From: Prorocentrum cordatum
Taxonomy: Eukaryota; Sar; Dinophyceae; Prorocentrales; Prorocentraceae
Direction: 5' to 3'
Assembly (NCBI GenBank): GCA_963575745.1
Contig: CAUYUJ010001436.1
Span: 234,120-298,119, forward strand
DNA: 64,000 nt
In this document: positions 19,176 to 28,336 of the stretch, piece after piece
Layout: each line of letters begins with the position of its first letter
Position numbering within the stretch: position 1 is the first letter of the stretch
The notes under the pieces: model-generated
What the model was told of the DNA's origin: nothing
Database searches by the model: none
The model's input: only the letters and a program-made list of their open reading frames with translations
Translations under genes and position numbers: made by a program

Positions 19176-20062
19176 CCCTGTTGGGGGGGGGGGCTGCGGG
19201 AAACGATGCCGGAGATCCTGCGCGCCTGCACTATGACGGCTTTCCGGCCACCCTCGGCGGGCCGTCGGCCCTCGCCCGGCAGCTCTGTCTCGGCGTGTTC
19301 TGCCCCTCGGGGCTCCGGCGGCCCCCTGGGCCGTCAAGAAGCTGCTCAGGACGAAAATCGTCGTCGTTGTCGTTCGTCGGAACTTCGTCGTCGTAGTTTC
19401 GCATCGTCTGGCTGCGGTTCGGCGGCGAGCGAGGGGGGGAAGCGAGAAGGAGACGGCCTTCCCAGAAGACGGCGAGACTTCTCAGGAGCCCTCGCGCCTT
19501 CTGAGAAGTCTTCTGTGCCTTCGGGGAAGGCGCAGAACACTTCTCAGAAGGCAAGGGGGACTCCCGAGCCTTCTGGGAAGGCCTCCTCCTGCTCACTTCC
19601 CCCCCGGGGCACGCCCCTTCAAGGTGGTCCCGTGGAAAGCTATTTGGGTCCGGGAGCCGCTTCCCCCAGGACTCCTTGCCCTCGTGCCAGGCAGAGAGGG
19701 CAGGAGCGCTGCCTCTCGAGGTCGGCGGGGGTCCCTGGCCCCTCCCATCGAGTCCGCCCGAGATGCTTGCCCTTTGGGACTCCCCTTCGGAAGCGCCTCC
19801 CCCTCAGAAAATACTCCAAGCCTCTCCCCACGGCTAAACTTGGTTTATCCGTTGATTCTTTCGTTGATTCATTTGTTCGGCCGTTCGATCACGCATCCGT
19901 ACGCAACGCTGCAGCAGACCACCAGCAGGCCAATGAAGGGCGGTGGGTGCACCAATGGAACTGCGGAATTCCTCGCGCGCGCGTCTCTGGAGACCCAAAG
20001 CCGCGAAACAACTCCGCCTGGCTTTTTGCCACGCCGTTGGCAACCGCTTAAAGGGCTCAGGC
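19176..20062. other. Spacer with AGAAGGC repeats
   Basis: Positions 19440-19600 contain repeated TTCTCAGAAG/CCTTCTGGGAAGGC units like those at 4085-4200. No gene is supported. Confidence 0.45.
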
Positions 20063-20416
20063 TCAGGTCGGGCATGTCCCCCCCCACAGACGGACTCTGG
20101 ACGGAAGATCGACCATAGCCAGCAGAGACTCAGAACTGGTCCAGCCATCGTCGAAGCATCGTCCCCCGACTATCTCTTGAAACTATGTTTGAGCCTTCCC
20201 CCTATTTTCACTATTTTTTGAAACTATTTTTGAGTCTTCCCCCTGCAGAGGGACACGCCCGACTATGTTTTGAAACTATTTTTGAGTCTTCCCCCTATTT
20301 TCACTATTTTTTGAAACTATGTTTGAGTCTTCCCCCTATTTTCGAACTATCGGTCCCCCGACTATCTTTTGATACTATTTTTGAGCCTTCCCCCTGCAGA
20401 GGGACGCGCCCGACTT
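20063..20416. mobile_element. Inverted-repeat element, family A, copy 4, internally expanded
   Basis: Left end CAGGTCGGGCATGTCCCC. The right-end sequence CCCCCTGCAGAGGGAC.CGCC followed by CGACT appears twice (ending about 20265 and 20416), separated by repeats of TTTTGAAACTATTTTTGAG followed by TCTTCCCCCT. This is a tandemly expanded version of the 160-bp element. Confidence 0.75.
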
Positions 20417-20497
20417 TCACCCCTCGGGCTCGAGCGCGCAGCCTGGGCGGCTGCGCCGCGGGGCGCAGCCTGGGCGGGGCAGGTCAGCGGAGGGGCG

Positions 20498-20534
20498 GCC
20501 TCCGCGATCCAGTGCGGGTGCGCCACCCAGGCCT
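20498..20534 (-). repeat. Duplicated exon tail, distal copy
   Basis: A 37-bp near-copy of 20891-20928. On the minus strand it reads EAWVAHPHWIAEA against AWVAHPHWIVEA in the main exon. The two copies flank the CTC tract at 20535-20875. Confidence 0.8.
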
Positions 20535-20875
20535 CCTCCTCCTCCTCCTCCTCCTCCTCCTCCTTATCTCCGCCTCCTCCTCCTTCTCCTCCTCCAACTC
20601 CTTATCTCCGCCCCCTCCTCCTCCTCCTCCTCTCCTCCTCCGCCTCCTCCTCCTCCTCCTCCCTTCTCCTCCTCCTCCTCCTCCTCCTCCAACTCCTTAT
20701 CTCCGCCTCCTCCTCCTCCTCCTCCTCCTCCACCTCCTCTCCTCCGCCTCCTCCTCCTTCTCCTCCTCCAACTCCTTATCTCCGCCTCCTCCTCCTCCTC
20801 CTCCTCCTCCGCCTCCTCCTCCTCCTCCTCCTCCTCCTCCTCCTCCTCCTCCTCCTCCTGCTCCCCCTCCTGGTC
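20535..20875. repeat. (CTC)n tract with AACTCCTTATCTCCGCC units
   Basis: CTC runs are punctuated by about four copies of CAACTCCTTATCTCCGCC, giving a higher-order pattern. The tract lies inside the exon-tail duplication. Confidence 0.9.
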
Positions 20876-20891
20876 GTCGTCGACGTCTGTC

Positions 20892-21011
20892 GGCCTCCAC
20901 GATCCAATGCGGGTGCGCCACCCAGGCCACCCACTCCGTGATCACCTCGACCATCTCTGTGATGAGCTCGTCGAACGGCGCGGGGTCCTCCACCCAGGCA
21001 TGCGGCGCGGA
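20892..21011 (-). CDS. Strong candidate exon, unknown protein
   Basis: After the acceptor CTGCAG (AG at 21013-21012) the minus strand reads SAPHAWVEDPAPFDELITEM then VEVITEWVAWVAHPHWIVEA. Practically all codons end in G or C and there is no low complexity, so I take this as real coding sequence. It is acidic and rich in Trp and Val. The downstream boundary is uncertain because the last 37 bp are duplicated beyond the CTC tract. It probably continues the gene from the exon at 21053-21140. No family is recognised. Confidence 0.6.
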
Positions 21012-21052
21012 CTGCAGGTGTTCCAATCATGTTTTTTTGTTGTTTTGCTGAC

Positions 21053-21140
21053 TTCGGCTGGTGGGGAAATGCTCGGGCCCCGCGCCCACCAACCACTGGT
21101 CCCGCACGAAGAGCTGCCCCCGTGGAGTGGGCCGAGACAC
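21053..21140 (-). CDS. Candidate exon upstream of 20892-21011
   Basis: From an acceptor CTCCAG (AG at 21142-21141) the minus strand reads VSRPTPRGQLFVRDQWLVGA then GPEHFPTSR. It has good codon bias and sits 40 bp from the next exon, with a T/A-rich intron between (CAGCAAAACAACAAAAAAAC on the minus strand). The boundaries are approximate. The function is unknown. Confidence 0.45.
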
Positions 21141-21160
21141 CTGGAGCCAACTGACTGAAG

Positions 21161-22243
21161 ACATCGCATCGTTGGAGCTCTGGGCACGGCATCCCCGCCT
21201 CCCTCCACCCCGTGCCTGCTGGTCCCCTGCCGGCCCCGCAGTTCCCTGCATGGCCAGCCCCAGCAGCCCTGAACTTCAACCCGTTGACGCGCGTCGCTCT
21301 CACTCCTGCCGCCCTCCGCCGAGCTTTCCGTCGGCGGAGAGCAGCCGCCGATCTGTTTCCGCCGCCCTCCGCCTCGAGGCGGGGCTGCGCCGAGGGTGCG
21401 GCCCTCTCCAGAGCGCGCCATGTGCTCTCCTCGCTCTCGTCCTCGCCTTCGACGTCGCCGTGCCTCCTCCCCTAGGCACGTTCTGCTCTGGGTCTCGCTC
21501 ACGCGTCGTCTCTTCTCTCGGGGCCGGCCAGCGGGCGGGCGCACCAGCCCGCACCATGACCCGAACGGGCGACCTCTCGATGCGAGAGCGGGGCAGGACC
21601 CAAAGCAGGCAACAAGCCCACATTAGATTCTGGAGGTTCGCAGGGGTCTCCTGGCGCCGCGCGACGCCCACGGGCCGTCCTGAGTGTCCCAGGGCCTCCC
21701 CTGCCCAGCCAGTCAAGGAAGTGCTACCATCAAGAGCGCTGGCTAAGAACGAAGCACGGGCCTGGGTGCACGAAGAGCGCTAGCGCTGAGGAGGAACAAG
21801 TGCGAAAGAACCAGAGGAATAGCGAGCCATTCCGAACCCGAAGCGTTCCTTATCTCAACGTCTGGGCTGTGAGTTTTGCTTGCGAAGCTCGAGGATAAAG
21901 CATCCTGGACGTTTTCTGCCCGTTTGCTGGGCCTTTCGTCTGGGGTGCATGCCCTGAGGTCGGCGCTGCAGCTCGCCACCCTGGCCTATCTCCTCCGACA
22001 ACCCTGTGCCAGCCTCCGAGGACCCGAAGCCTTCTCCCTCCCCCTCTGCTCCTTCTGCTGCTGCTTCTCCTCATTCGTTCTCCTCAGCCACCGCCTCCTC
22101 TTCCTCCTGATCATCCTCCTGTCATCCGCCACCACCTCCTCCTACTCCTCTTCCTCCCCCACTGCACGCAGATTTCCTTTGGGGGTCCAGGTCCGCTAGG
22201 GCACTGTCGATGGACCAGGGACAAACATTATTACATCAGCGCA
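21161..22243. other. No gene supported
   Basis: GC-rich then CT-rich (22030-22160) sequence. Frames on both strands are open through composition only. Confidence 0.4.
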
Positions 22244-22300
22244 ATGAAAAACGGATGGGCGGCAAGGGCAAAATGTCCGATATGGCGCGGGCGCGCCTAT
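22244..22300. repeat. Conserved block shared with 14060-14110
   Basis: Reads MGGKGKMSDMARARLC on the plus strand, or ARAISDILPLPPI on the minus strand. Differences from the 14-kb copy fall almost entirely at every third base, which suggests past selection on a protein sequence. Confidence 0.5.
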
Positions 22301-22539
22301 GTTGACTCCCCCCCCTCTCTCCGGTCCCGTCCGCCTTCCCCAGTGGCGAAGCGGGGATTTGTCTGTAACCAACGACCGCGGGATCGTTCTCCTGGGACAT
22401 CGGCAGGCTGTGGACATGAATACGCTTGCCCCCCCCCTCTCCAGGGCCCCAGATATCTACACATACGCACACACATATAGACGTTTGTATATGTGCATCA
22501 TAAATGTTAGCCAACGTGGTTCCAAACGGCGATCTCCTA

Positions 22540-22620
22540 CAATCCACGCAGTGCAATCTAGGTGGTGCAATCAACGTGGTGCAATCTAGGTGGTGCAGTC
22601 CATGTGGTGCAATCTGTGTG
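22540..22620. repeat. GGTGCAATC tandem repeat
   Basis: About five units of GTGGTGCAATCTAG.. in tandem. The complementary form recurs at 45545-45605. Confidence 0.75.
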
Positions 22621-22629
22621 GGACATAAC

Positions 22630-23070
22630 AATGCCCATGCAACACAAAGCAGCGCAATTCAAAGCAATGCAAAACACTGCGAAGCAATGTGAACACATGC
22701 GAAACAAAGCAAGGCACAGCAACGCACATCACCGTACAGCAAAGCAAACCAATATAAAGCAATGTGACGCAGAGCATAGCAATGCAACACACAAAGCAAC
22801 TGATAAACAATGGATATCCGAGCAAAGCAATGCTGAGCAATGCGATCGATGTAACACGGCGCGGCACAATGGCAAATAATGCAAAACAGTGCGTCCGATG
22901 CCGCCCGTTGCCGCAGCATTTCGGTCACGATTTTGATTGTGCGACTCTCGCAACTGCAAATGTGCGCTGGTCTGGCCGGTTTGTGGCCGTCCGCCGCCGC
23001 ACAATTTTGGCCATGGCTTGGATTGTATGAGGATCGCCCTTGGCACGGTTTTGCATTGCTTTGCGTTGCT
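22630..23070. repeat. AAGCAATGC quasi-tandem repeat, target of the retroelement
   Basis: Loose 10-12-bp units (GCAAAGCAATGC and variants) run to 22900. After a unique stretch (22900-23050) the same motif appears inverted as GCATTGCTTTGCG, right up to the element end at 23071. The same type of repeat resumes at 30199. Confidence 0.8.
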
Positions 23071-23231
23071 ATCAATCTCCGCACAGCTTCTCACGCACAT
23101 CCCTCCCACCACCCAGGCAAGAACCTTTTTGTCTCCAGATGCTGGGTGGTTGCGCGCTCAGTCTCGCATGCTTGAGGCCGCGGCGGCGGGTGGCGAGAGG
23201 GCAGCCGTCGCCGCCACACTCGCACCCCCCC
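23071..23231 (-). repeat. B2 split direct repeat (3' terminus)
   Basis: 161 bp matching B1 with about four differences. It begins ATCAATCTCCGCACAGCTTC on the plus strand. Its left edge is the element's 3' end. Confidence 0.9.
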
Positions 23232-23305
23232 CCTTAACACCCTGTCCCAGAGGCCCCTAGGGCAGCCGTCGCCGCCGCAAGAAACCTGCTGGGAGGGTGG
23301 GTGGG

Positions 23306-23729
23306 CGCAAATCTGTGAGTAAGCATTTGGCCTCGAGCCAACATGGCCACGTAGGCGGAAAGGGAAAATTGAAGCAGACTGCGTCTCTGGGTTGGCTCAA
23401 GGGCTGGGGCTCAAGCAAAGCACTGTACCCCCTTGAATTCCCGAGGCGCAGTGCCCCCTTGAATTCCCGAGGCACCGGCCCTCGTGCCCGAGGCCGGGGG
23501 CATTACAAATCTTTACCTCCACTGTGCCTAGCTCACCCTGGCGTACTATATACAATCTCGTATTGGAGTGCTCATGGCGAAACCCCCCCTTAAGCTTCCT
23601 TAGGGGGGGGGTTGGAAAACCACACTTTCATGGCCGAACTCGGTGGTTCTACTTTGTTGCGCCCACCCGCCGGCCCTCAAAGAAGCCTCGGCTCCGATTG
23701 ATACTGCGCAAACTTCGCTATGCTTTCGC
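23306..23729 (-). repeat. A2 split direct repeat (internal)
   Basis: 424 bp, nearly identical to A1. It starts (plus strand) CGCAAATCTGTGAGTAAGC and ends TGCTTTCGC directly against B1, with no bases between. The 74-bp spacer between A2 and B2 contains a second short copy of the B motif GGCAGCCGTCGCCGCC. Confidence 0.95.
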
Positions 23730-23890
23730 ATCAATCTCCGCACAGCTTCTCACGCACATCCCTCCCACCACCCAAGCAAGAACCCTTTTGTCTCCAGATG
23801 CTGGGTGGTTGCGCGCTCAGTCTCGCGTGCTTGAGGCCGCGGCGGCGGGTGGCGAGAGGGCAGCCGTCGCCGCCACACTCGCACCTCCCC
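23730..23890 (-). repeat. B1 split direct repeat (internal)
   Basis: Lies eight bases beyond the recombinase stop codon and abuts A2. The B1/A2 joint reproduces the joint expected when the two element ends are circularised. Confidence 0.92.
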
Positions 23891-23898
23891 ACCTGGCC

Positions 23899-25356
23899 TC
23901 AAGACGTGGAGCCTTCCGAACACGATGAGGGACTCGTAGCCGACGAGCTCGGTGCGGACGGACGCCTCCGGAAACAGCTTCGGCACCGAGCGTCCCCCGG
24001 AAAGGTCTCCAGGGAGGCGTGCTTCGTGAAGCACCAGTGGGCGAACCTGACGCCGCATTTGGTCCTCCACAGCTGCGGGGGGACGTCGAGCCCCTCCACT
24101 GCGACCTCGTGGACCCGGAACCTCCTCGAGCCTCCGCCGCTGACGTATGGCTTGGCGGAGCCGGCGTCGAGTTTGGCGAGCCGCTCCTGCAGGGCGGCCA
24201 GCGCGTCCGCGACGTCCTGCTTCTGGGCAGCCACCTGGTCGCCAACCTTGATCACGTCGTCCTGCGCCTTGGTGAGGGACTCGATGAGCGAGCGCTTCTC
24301 CTCGAGAGCGATCACCTCCGCTGGGAGATTCTCCAAGGGCGCCTCGCGGATATAGCGGAGAACGGTGTCGCCGGCCCACCGCGCATGCAGCATGATCTTG
24401 TGCACCTCCAACCCTGCGATGGCCAACCTCTGGGCTCCCGTGACTCTGAAAGAATGCCCTCCCAAAGCCTTCGCGCCACTCGGGTGGAACGGAGCGCCTC
24501 CGTATGCCGCAACGGTGGCCTCGAGCGCCGCCACGATGTTGGCCTTCAGGCAGACCCCGCCAGTGCGGCATGGGAAGAGCGGCAAGTCGTCATCGAAACT
24601 CGGGCCGAACATGTCCCGGAGCATGCCCAACTGCTCATCTGCCGCGCAATACGGGCACAATTCACGAGACAGCGGGCTCGCGCACGTGCAACCCCATGTT
24701 CTCGTGCAGCCGACGGCCCGCGGGTCCCTTTTGGAGACTGGGAGCCTGAGGCTGACCTTGCGCTCGGCCCTGTTGAGGGTCACGTGGCCGACCTTGGCAA
24801 ACGCCGCCTCGATCTCCCGCATGACAAAAATGGAGGCGACGATGAGGAAGTTCACCCATCCCACGGGCGCGAGCGGCCCCAGGTGGACGCTGCCCTCGCG
24901 CACCGCCTTGACCGCTGCGTTGAGGTCGAAGGGCGCGGACTGTCTCGCAACGCCCAAGCCCCGGAGGACCGATGCCGTGGCCTTCCGCCGAGCAAGGTCC
25001 AGCTGCTCATCCCACGGCCAGCCGGCGAGGGTGTGGGCCTCCTTAGCCTTGGCCATGTACGCAGGGAACCCCCGGTAGCCCCCCTGCTTGAAGCAAGCGG
25101 CGACAGCGTAGACCGTCTCCGCGCTCAGCGGGAGGGCCGGCGTCGCTTCGCCAAACCAAGCCTGGTGGAACACCGACCAGGTTGCCCACGGCGAGTCGGC
25201 GGTGAGCTTGCTGCTGGCCGCTGAAGTGTCCTGCAGGAGCCTGGCGAGGACCTCCTCCTTCCCCTTGATCGTGGAGATGGCCGTGAGCACCTCTGCTCTG
25301 CAGGGGCGTTTTGTCGCCCTGACGTCTGGGAAATCCTTCCTGCTCTTACGAGGCAC
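23899..25356 (-). CDS. Tyrosine recombinase of the DIRS-like element
   Basis: About 485 residues. The catalytic set is complete: Arg in VMREIEAAF (about residue 178), Lys in LPVSKRDP (about 206), HSFR as the H-x-x-R box (about 300), and HARWAGDTVLRYI with the nucleophilic Tyr at about 333. These are the signatures of the phage-integrase-like recombinase that integrates the element's circular DNA. After the catalytic domain come a predicted coiled coil (EEKRSLIESLTKAQDDVI onward) and a cysteine cluster (KCGVRF, HWCF, ARCRSCF) that may bind zinc. There is no ATG near the start: the frame opens after a stop at 25464-25462 and the first codon given here is GTG. The protein may therefore be made by frameshifting from the upstream linker frame. 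Confidence 0.9.
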   Translation of the reverse strand: MPRKSRKDFPDVRATKRPCRAEVLTAISTIKGKEEVLARLLQDTSAASSKLTADSPWATWSVFHQAWFGEATPALPLSAETVYAVAACFKQGGYRGFPAYMAKAKEAHTLAGWPWDEQLDLARRKATASVLRGLGVARQSAPFDLNAAVKAVREGSVHLGPLAPVGWVNFLIVASIFVMREIEAAFAKVGHVTLNRAERKVSLRLPVSKRDPRAVGCTRTWGCTCASPLSRELCPYCAADEQLGMLRDMFGPSFDDDLPLFPCRTGGVCLKANIVAALEATVAAYGGAPFHPSGAKALGGHSFRVTGAQRLAIAGLEVHKIMLHARWAGDTVLRYIREAPLENLPAEVIALEEKRSLIESLTKAQDDVIKVGDQVAAQKQDVADALAALQERLAKLDAGSAKPYVSGGGSRRFRVHEVAVEGLDVPPQLWRTKCGVRFAHWCFTKHASLETFPGDARCRSCFRRRPSAPSSSATSPSSCSEGSTS

Positions 25357-25852
25357 AAGCTCCGCGCCCGACGCGGCCGCAGAGCCGACCCTGCCGACGC
25401 CTGCGACGCAGCGCGGGCGGCCGAGCCAACGCCCGCCCCGCCTCCTGAAGCGGCCGCGCGGTCAGCCCTCGCCGACGCGCGCGACGCAGCCGGAAGCTGT
25501 GCAGGAGCGGCGCCCGAGGCGGCCGCGGGGCCAGCCATCGCCGACGCCGGCGACGCAGCATGGGCAGCCGAGCGGGCGCCAGCCCCGGCCCCCGTAGCGG
25601 CCACGCGGTCAGCCCTCGCCGACGCGCGCGACGCAGCTTGGAGATGGGCTGACCCCTCCTCCCTCCCCCCCGGGGCGACTGCAAGGCCGGCCATCGCCGA
25701 CGCGTGCAACGCAGCCCCGGCGGGCGACGTTGCGCCTCCTGCCGAGGCATCCGCGCCTGCGCTCACCGATGCTCGCGACGTGCTCGCTTTCGGCCTCTGC
25801 GGTGCACGGGCGGTTTCCCCCGGTCGCTGGCCTTTGCCATTGGCCTTGCCCT
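25357..25852 (-). other. Ala-rich repetitive linker between RT/RNase H and recombinase
   Basis: No single annotated frame covers this gap. In the frame different from both neighbours it reads as five degenerate units such as AASRASARADRAAASGGGAG and AASPASAMAGPAAASG. The DNA unit is GCCGACGCGCGCGACGCAGC-like. It overlaps the start of the recombinase frame (25461-25125) and probably encodes a flexible linker reached by frameshift, or one separated by indels. Confidence 0.6.
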
Positions 25853-28336
25853 TCAGTACGGCCGCCCTCCGCGCCGGCCCGAGGGCTGCGAAGTCCGCCC
25901 CCCCTTGCCGAAGGCGGCCGGCCCACGTGCACCTGCATGGGCCTCTGAGCGGCCGGTCAGTAGCGTTCGCGGCCATGCCCAAAAGAACGAGGGCGAGCGC
26001 TGCCGCGCACTGTCGCGCCTGGCCGACCTGAGCGAGCGCGGAATCGCCGCGCCCTGCGAAATCCGGCTCAGCGCGTCGCACTCGAAGTTCAGCGTGCCCG
26101 CAACGTGCTCCAGGCTGACGTGGACATTCGCGCTCTCGAACCGCAGCGCCAACTCCGCCGCGAGAGCATTCATGAGCGGCGTTCTCCCGGCCAGCCTGGC
26201 TGCGCTGAAGAGGGCCGCGGTGGCGTCCGTCTGGAGCAGCGCGAGCGCCTCGTCCTTGAGGCGCGGCAGCCAGCAATCCACGGCAACCAGGAGCGCGAGC
26301 AACTCCCACTCGGCCTGCCACGCTGGGTCCCCGCGGGTCGCGTGGAGCAGCTCGAGGTCCGCGTCCGCCCGCTCCTCGGCGATCCAGGCGCGCGGCGCCC
26401 CATCGACGAAGAAGATCGCGCCGAACCCGTACGGGGACGCGTCGGTGCGGATGCACGCCGACAGGTCGGCTAGGCGGGTTGTCGCATTTGTCCATCTTTG
26501 GACTGTGATCGCCTTGCCCTCGCGGTCCCGGATGAGCCCGGCAAACAGCAAGCGGATCCAGGTGATCGCCTGCTGGATTCGCAGCAAGAAGAAGAGCTGA
26601 CCGGGCCGCTTCTTGGCCGAGAATCTCAAGGCCTGCGCGTTCTGCTCCTGGTCGTGCGCCGCCAACGCCGCCCACAGGCAGGCGTTGAACCCGCGAAGCC
26701 AAGGAAGTAGACCGCTGGCCCACGAGAGCTGGCCGGCGATCTTGCGAACCTCCTTGACGTGGACAACGCCCGTCGAGCGGTGGATCGCGTCGACGGCCTC
26801 GACGATCTCCCGGCACTTTTTCGGAGCCAGCGTGACCTGGATGCCCCGCGCGTGCCGGCGGCACTTCCGACACCGCCGGCGCTGGAGCTCCAGTTGTGCC
26901 CCGATCCAGGGCACGGTCTGCCCGCGAATGGCCTTCTTCCAGTTGAGCCTGAAACCAAGCGCGGCCCAGAACAGGAGGAGCGCACCCAAGAGCCGCTTCC
27001 GCTGGTGCGGGGGGCCGCGAGTGCAGATCGCGGGGTCGTCCACAAAGCGCTGGATTCTGAGCTCGTGCGGTTGGAACATCGCCTGGCCCAGCCTGCACGC
27101 AGCGGCGCCGACTCTGCCCCAAACCAAGGGGGCCGAAGCCATCCCGCAGCACAGGCGGCGGAAGACTGCCCAGCCAGCCGCCGTCTTGAAGACCATCTTC
27201 CCCCGGTCGGCTGCTCGGAGCGATAGGGTGTGGAAGGCGTCCTCGAAGTCCACCGTGCACAGCTCGTACCAATCCTCGTCCGGGTGCCAGTCGGCCCTGA
27301 CGTCGATCTCCATGAGGTCGAGAACCGCGGCCGTGAGGTCCGACAAGCGGGGTAGGACTACGCGCTCTGGGAGGGCGACTCCCCCGTTGACCCCCGAGCG
27401 CAGTAGGTCGATGATGATGCGGGCTTTCGTCGAACCGTCCTCCCGCGTCTTGACGAGGAGCGCAACTTTGCTCGCCGTCGCATCGGGCCATCTGCTGCGT
27501 ACCTCGTCCCAGTCGCGGATGATCTCGATGTAGCCGCGCTGCTCGATGCGCTGGACCTCCTGCTCCGCCAGAGCGCCGCCGTCGGTGTAGAAGCTGGCGT
27601 AGTTCTTGTGGAGGTCGTGCCTCCACTCCTGCGCGGCCCGGAGGGCAGCGAACTGTCTGGCCTTCTCTATGGCTGCGCTGGCATGGTCCACCGGCGGGAA
27701 GATGCCGCACGTGCGAACCTCCGACTCCCCAATGCCGGTCGGGCAACCGTGCCGGAGCCAGCCCGGAACTTCTGTCTCTGGATCTCCCGCCGCGTCCAAA
27801 AGTGACTTCCATAGCTGGTGGTCGAAAACGGTGCCGGGGTCCGAACGCGAAGCCCCGAACTCCTTCCGGAGCGCCTCCTGGGTGAACTCCACGGCCTCTT
27901 GGCTGAAGCCATTGCACTGGTCCGTGCCCATGTGGTCGATGACCGAAACGACACTCTCCTTGAACGATGAGCGGTCGAGCACCTCGTCGAGGACCTTCCG
28001 GACCCGGGCGCCCGTCCGCCTGAGCCCGACAGATCTGGCGACTGCCCGGTTGGGGTTTCGGAGCCCACCAAGGGCCGCATTGTTTGCAGCCTCCCTGGCA
28101 GCCCTCGGTTCTGGAAGCGCCACGCCATCCGGAGGGCGTCGGGCAGCCCCGGTCTGCCCCGCGCGTAGGGCAGCGCTGTCGGTGACGACCTGGCTCCTCT
28201 CGCACCCAGCTTCGGCGACCTCGAAGTCCCTGACCTCGCAGTTCTCCTCCTCGTGCTCCTCCTCCTCCTCGTCCTTGACCCCCAGGTTCCCCTGCCCCTT
28301 GGCCTCGTGGATCCCCTGGCCCCAGGGGCTGGCTAA
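25853..28336 (-). CDS. Reverse transcriptase-RNase H (pol) of the DIRS-like element
   Basis: Open in the gag frame from directly after the gag TGA (28339-28337) to TGA at 25855-25853; no ATG near its start, and GTG at 28123 is the first plausible start otherwise. It opens with an acidic Glu-rich leader. RT motifs are KARIIIDLLRSGVN, LCTVDFEDAFHTLSL (motif A Asp), GMASAPLVWGR (motif B) and RFVDDPAI (FVDD as the YxDD box), spread over roughly residues 215-370 counted from 28123. RNase H follows with CIRTDASPYGFGAI, EWELLALLVAVD, LLQTDATAAL and NFECDALSR, giving the D-E-D-D set. It copies the element RNA into DNA. RT joined to RNase H and followed by a recombinase is typical of DIRS-like elements; no methyltransferase domain is seen. 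Confidence 0.92.
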   Translation of the reverse strand, partial: LASPWGQGIHEAKGQGNLGVKDEEEEEHEEENCEVRDFEVAEAGCERSQVVTDSAALRAGQTGAARRPPDGVALPEPRAAREAANNAALGGLRNPNRAVARSVGLRRTGARVRKVLDEVLDRSSFKESVVSVIDHMGTDQCNGFSQEAVEFTQEALRKEFGASRSDPGTVFDHQLWKSLLDAAGDPETEVPGWLRHGCPTGIGESEVRTCGIFPPVDHASAAIEKARQFAALRAAQEWRHDLHKNYASFYTDGGALAEQEVQRIEQRGYIEIIRDWDEVRSRWPDATASKVALLVKTREDGSTKARIIIDLLRSGVNGGVALPERVVLPRLSDLTAAVLDLMEIDVRADWHPDEDWYELCTVDFEDAFHTLSLRAADRGKMVFKTAAGWAVFRRLCCGMASAPLVWGRVGAAACRLGQAMFQPHELRIQRFVDDPAICTRGPPHQRKRLLGALLLFWAALGFRLNWKKAIRGQTVPWIGAQLELQRRRCRKCRRHARGIQVTLAPKKCREIVEAVDAIHRSTGVVHVKEVRKIAGQLSWASGLLPWLRGFNACLWAALAAHDQEQNAQALRFSAKKRPGQLFFLLRIQQAITWIRLLFAGLIRDREGKAITVQRWTNATTRLADLSACIRTDASPYGFGAIFFVDGAPRAWIAEERADADLELLHATRGDPAWQAEWELLALLVAVDCWLPRLKDEALALLQTDATAALFSAARLAGRTPLMNALAAELALRFESANVHVSLEHVAGTLNFECDALSRISQGAAIPRSLRSARRDSARQRSPSFFWAWPRTLLTGRSEAHAGARGPAAFGKGGRTSQPSGRRGGRPY

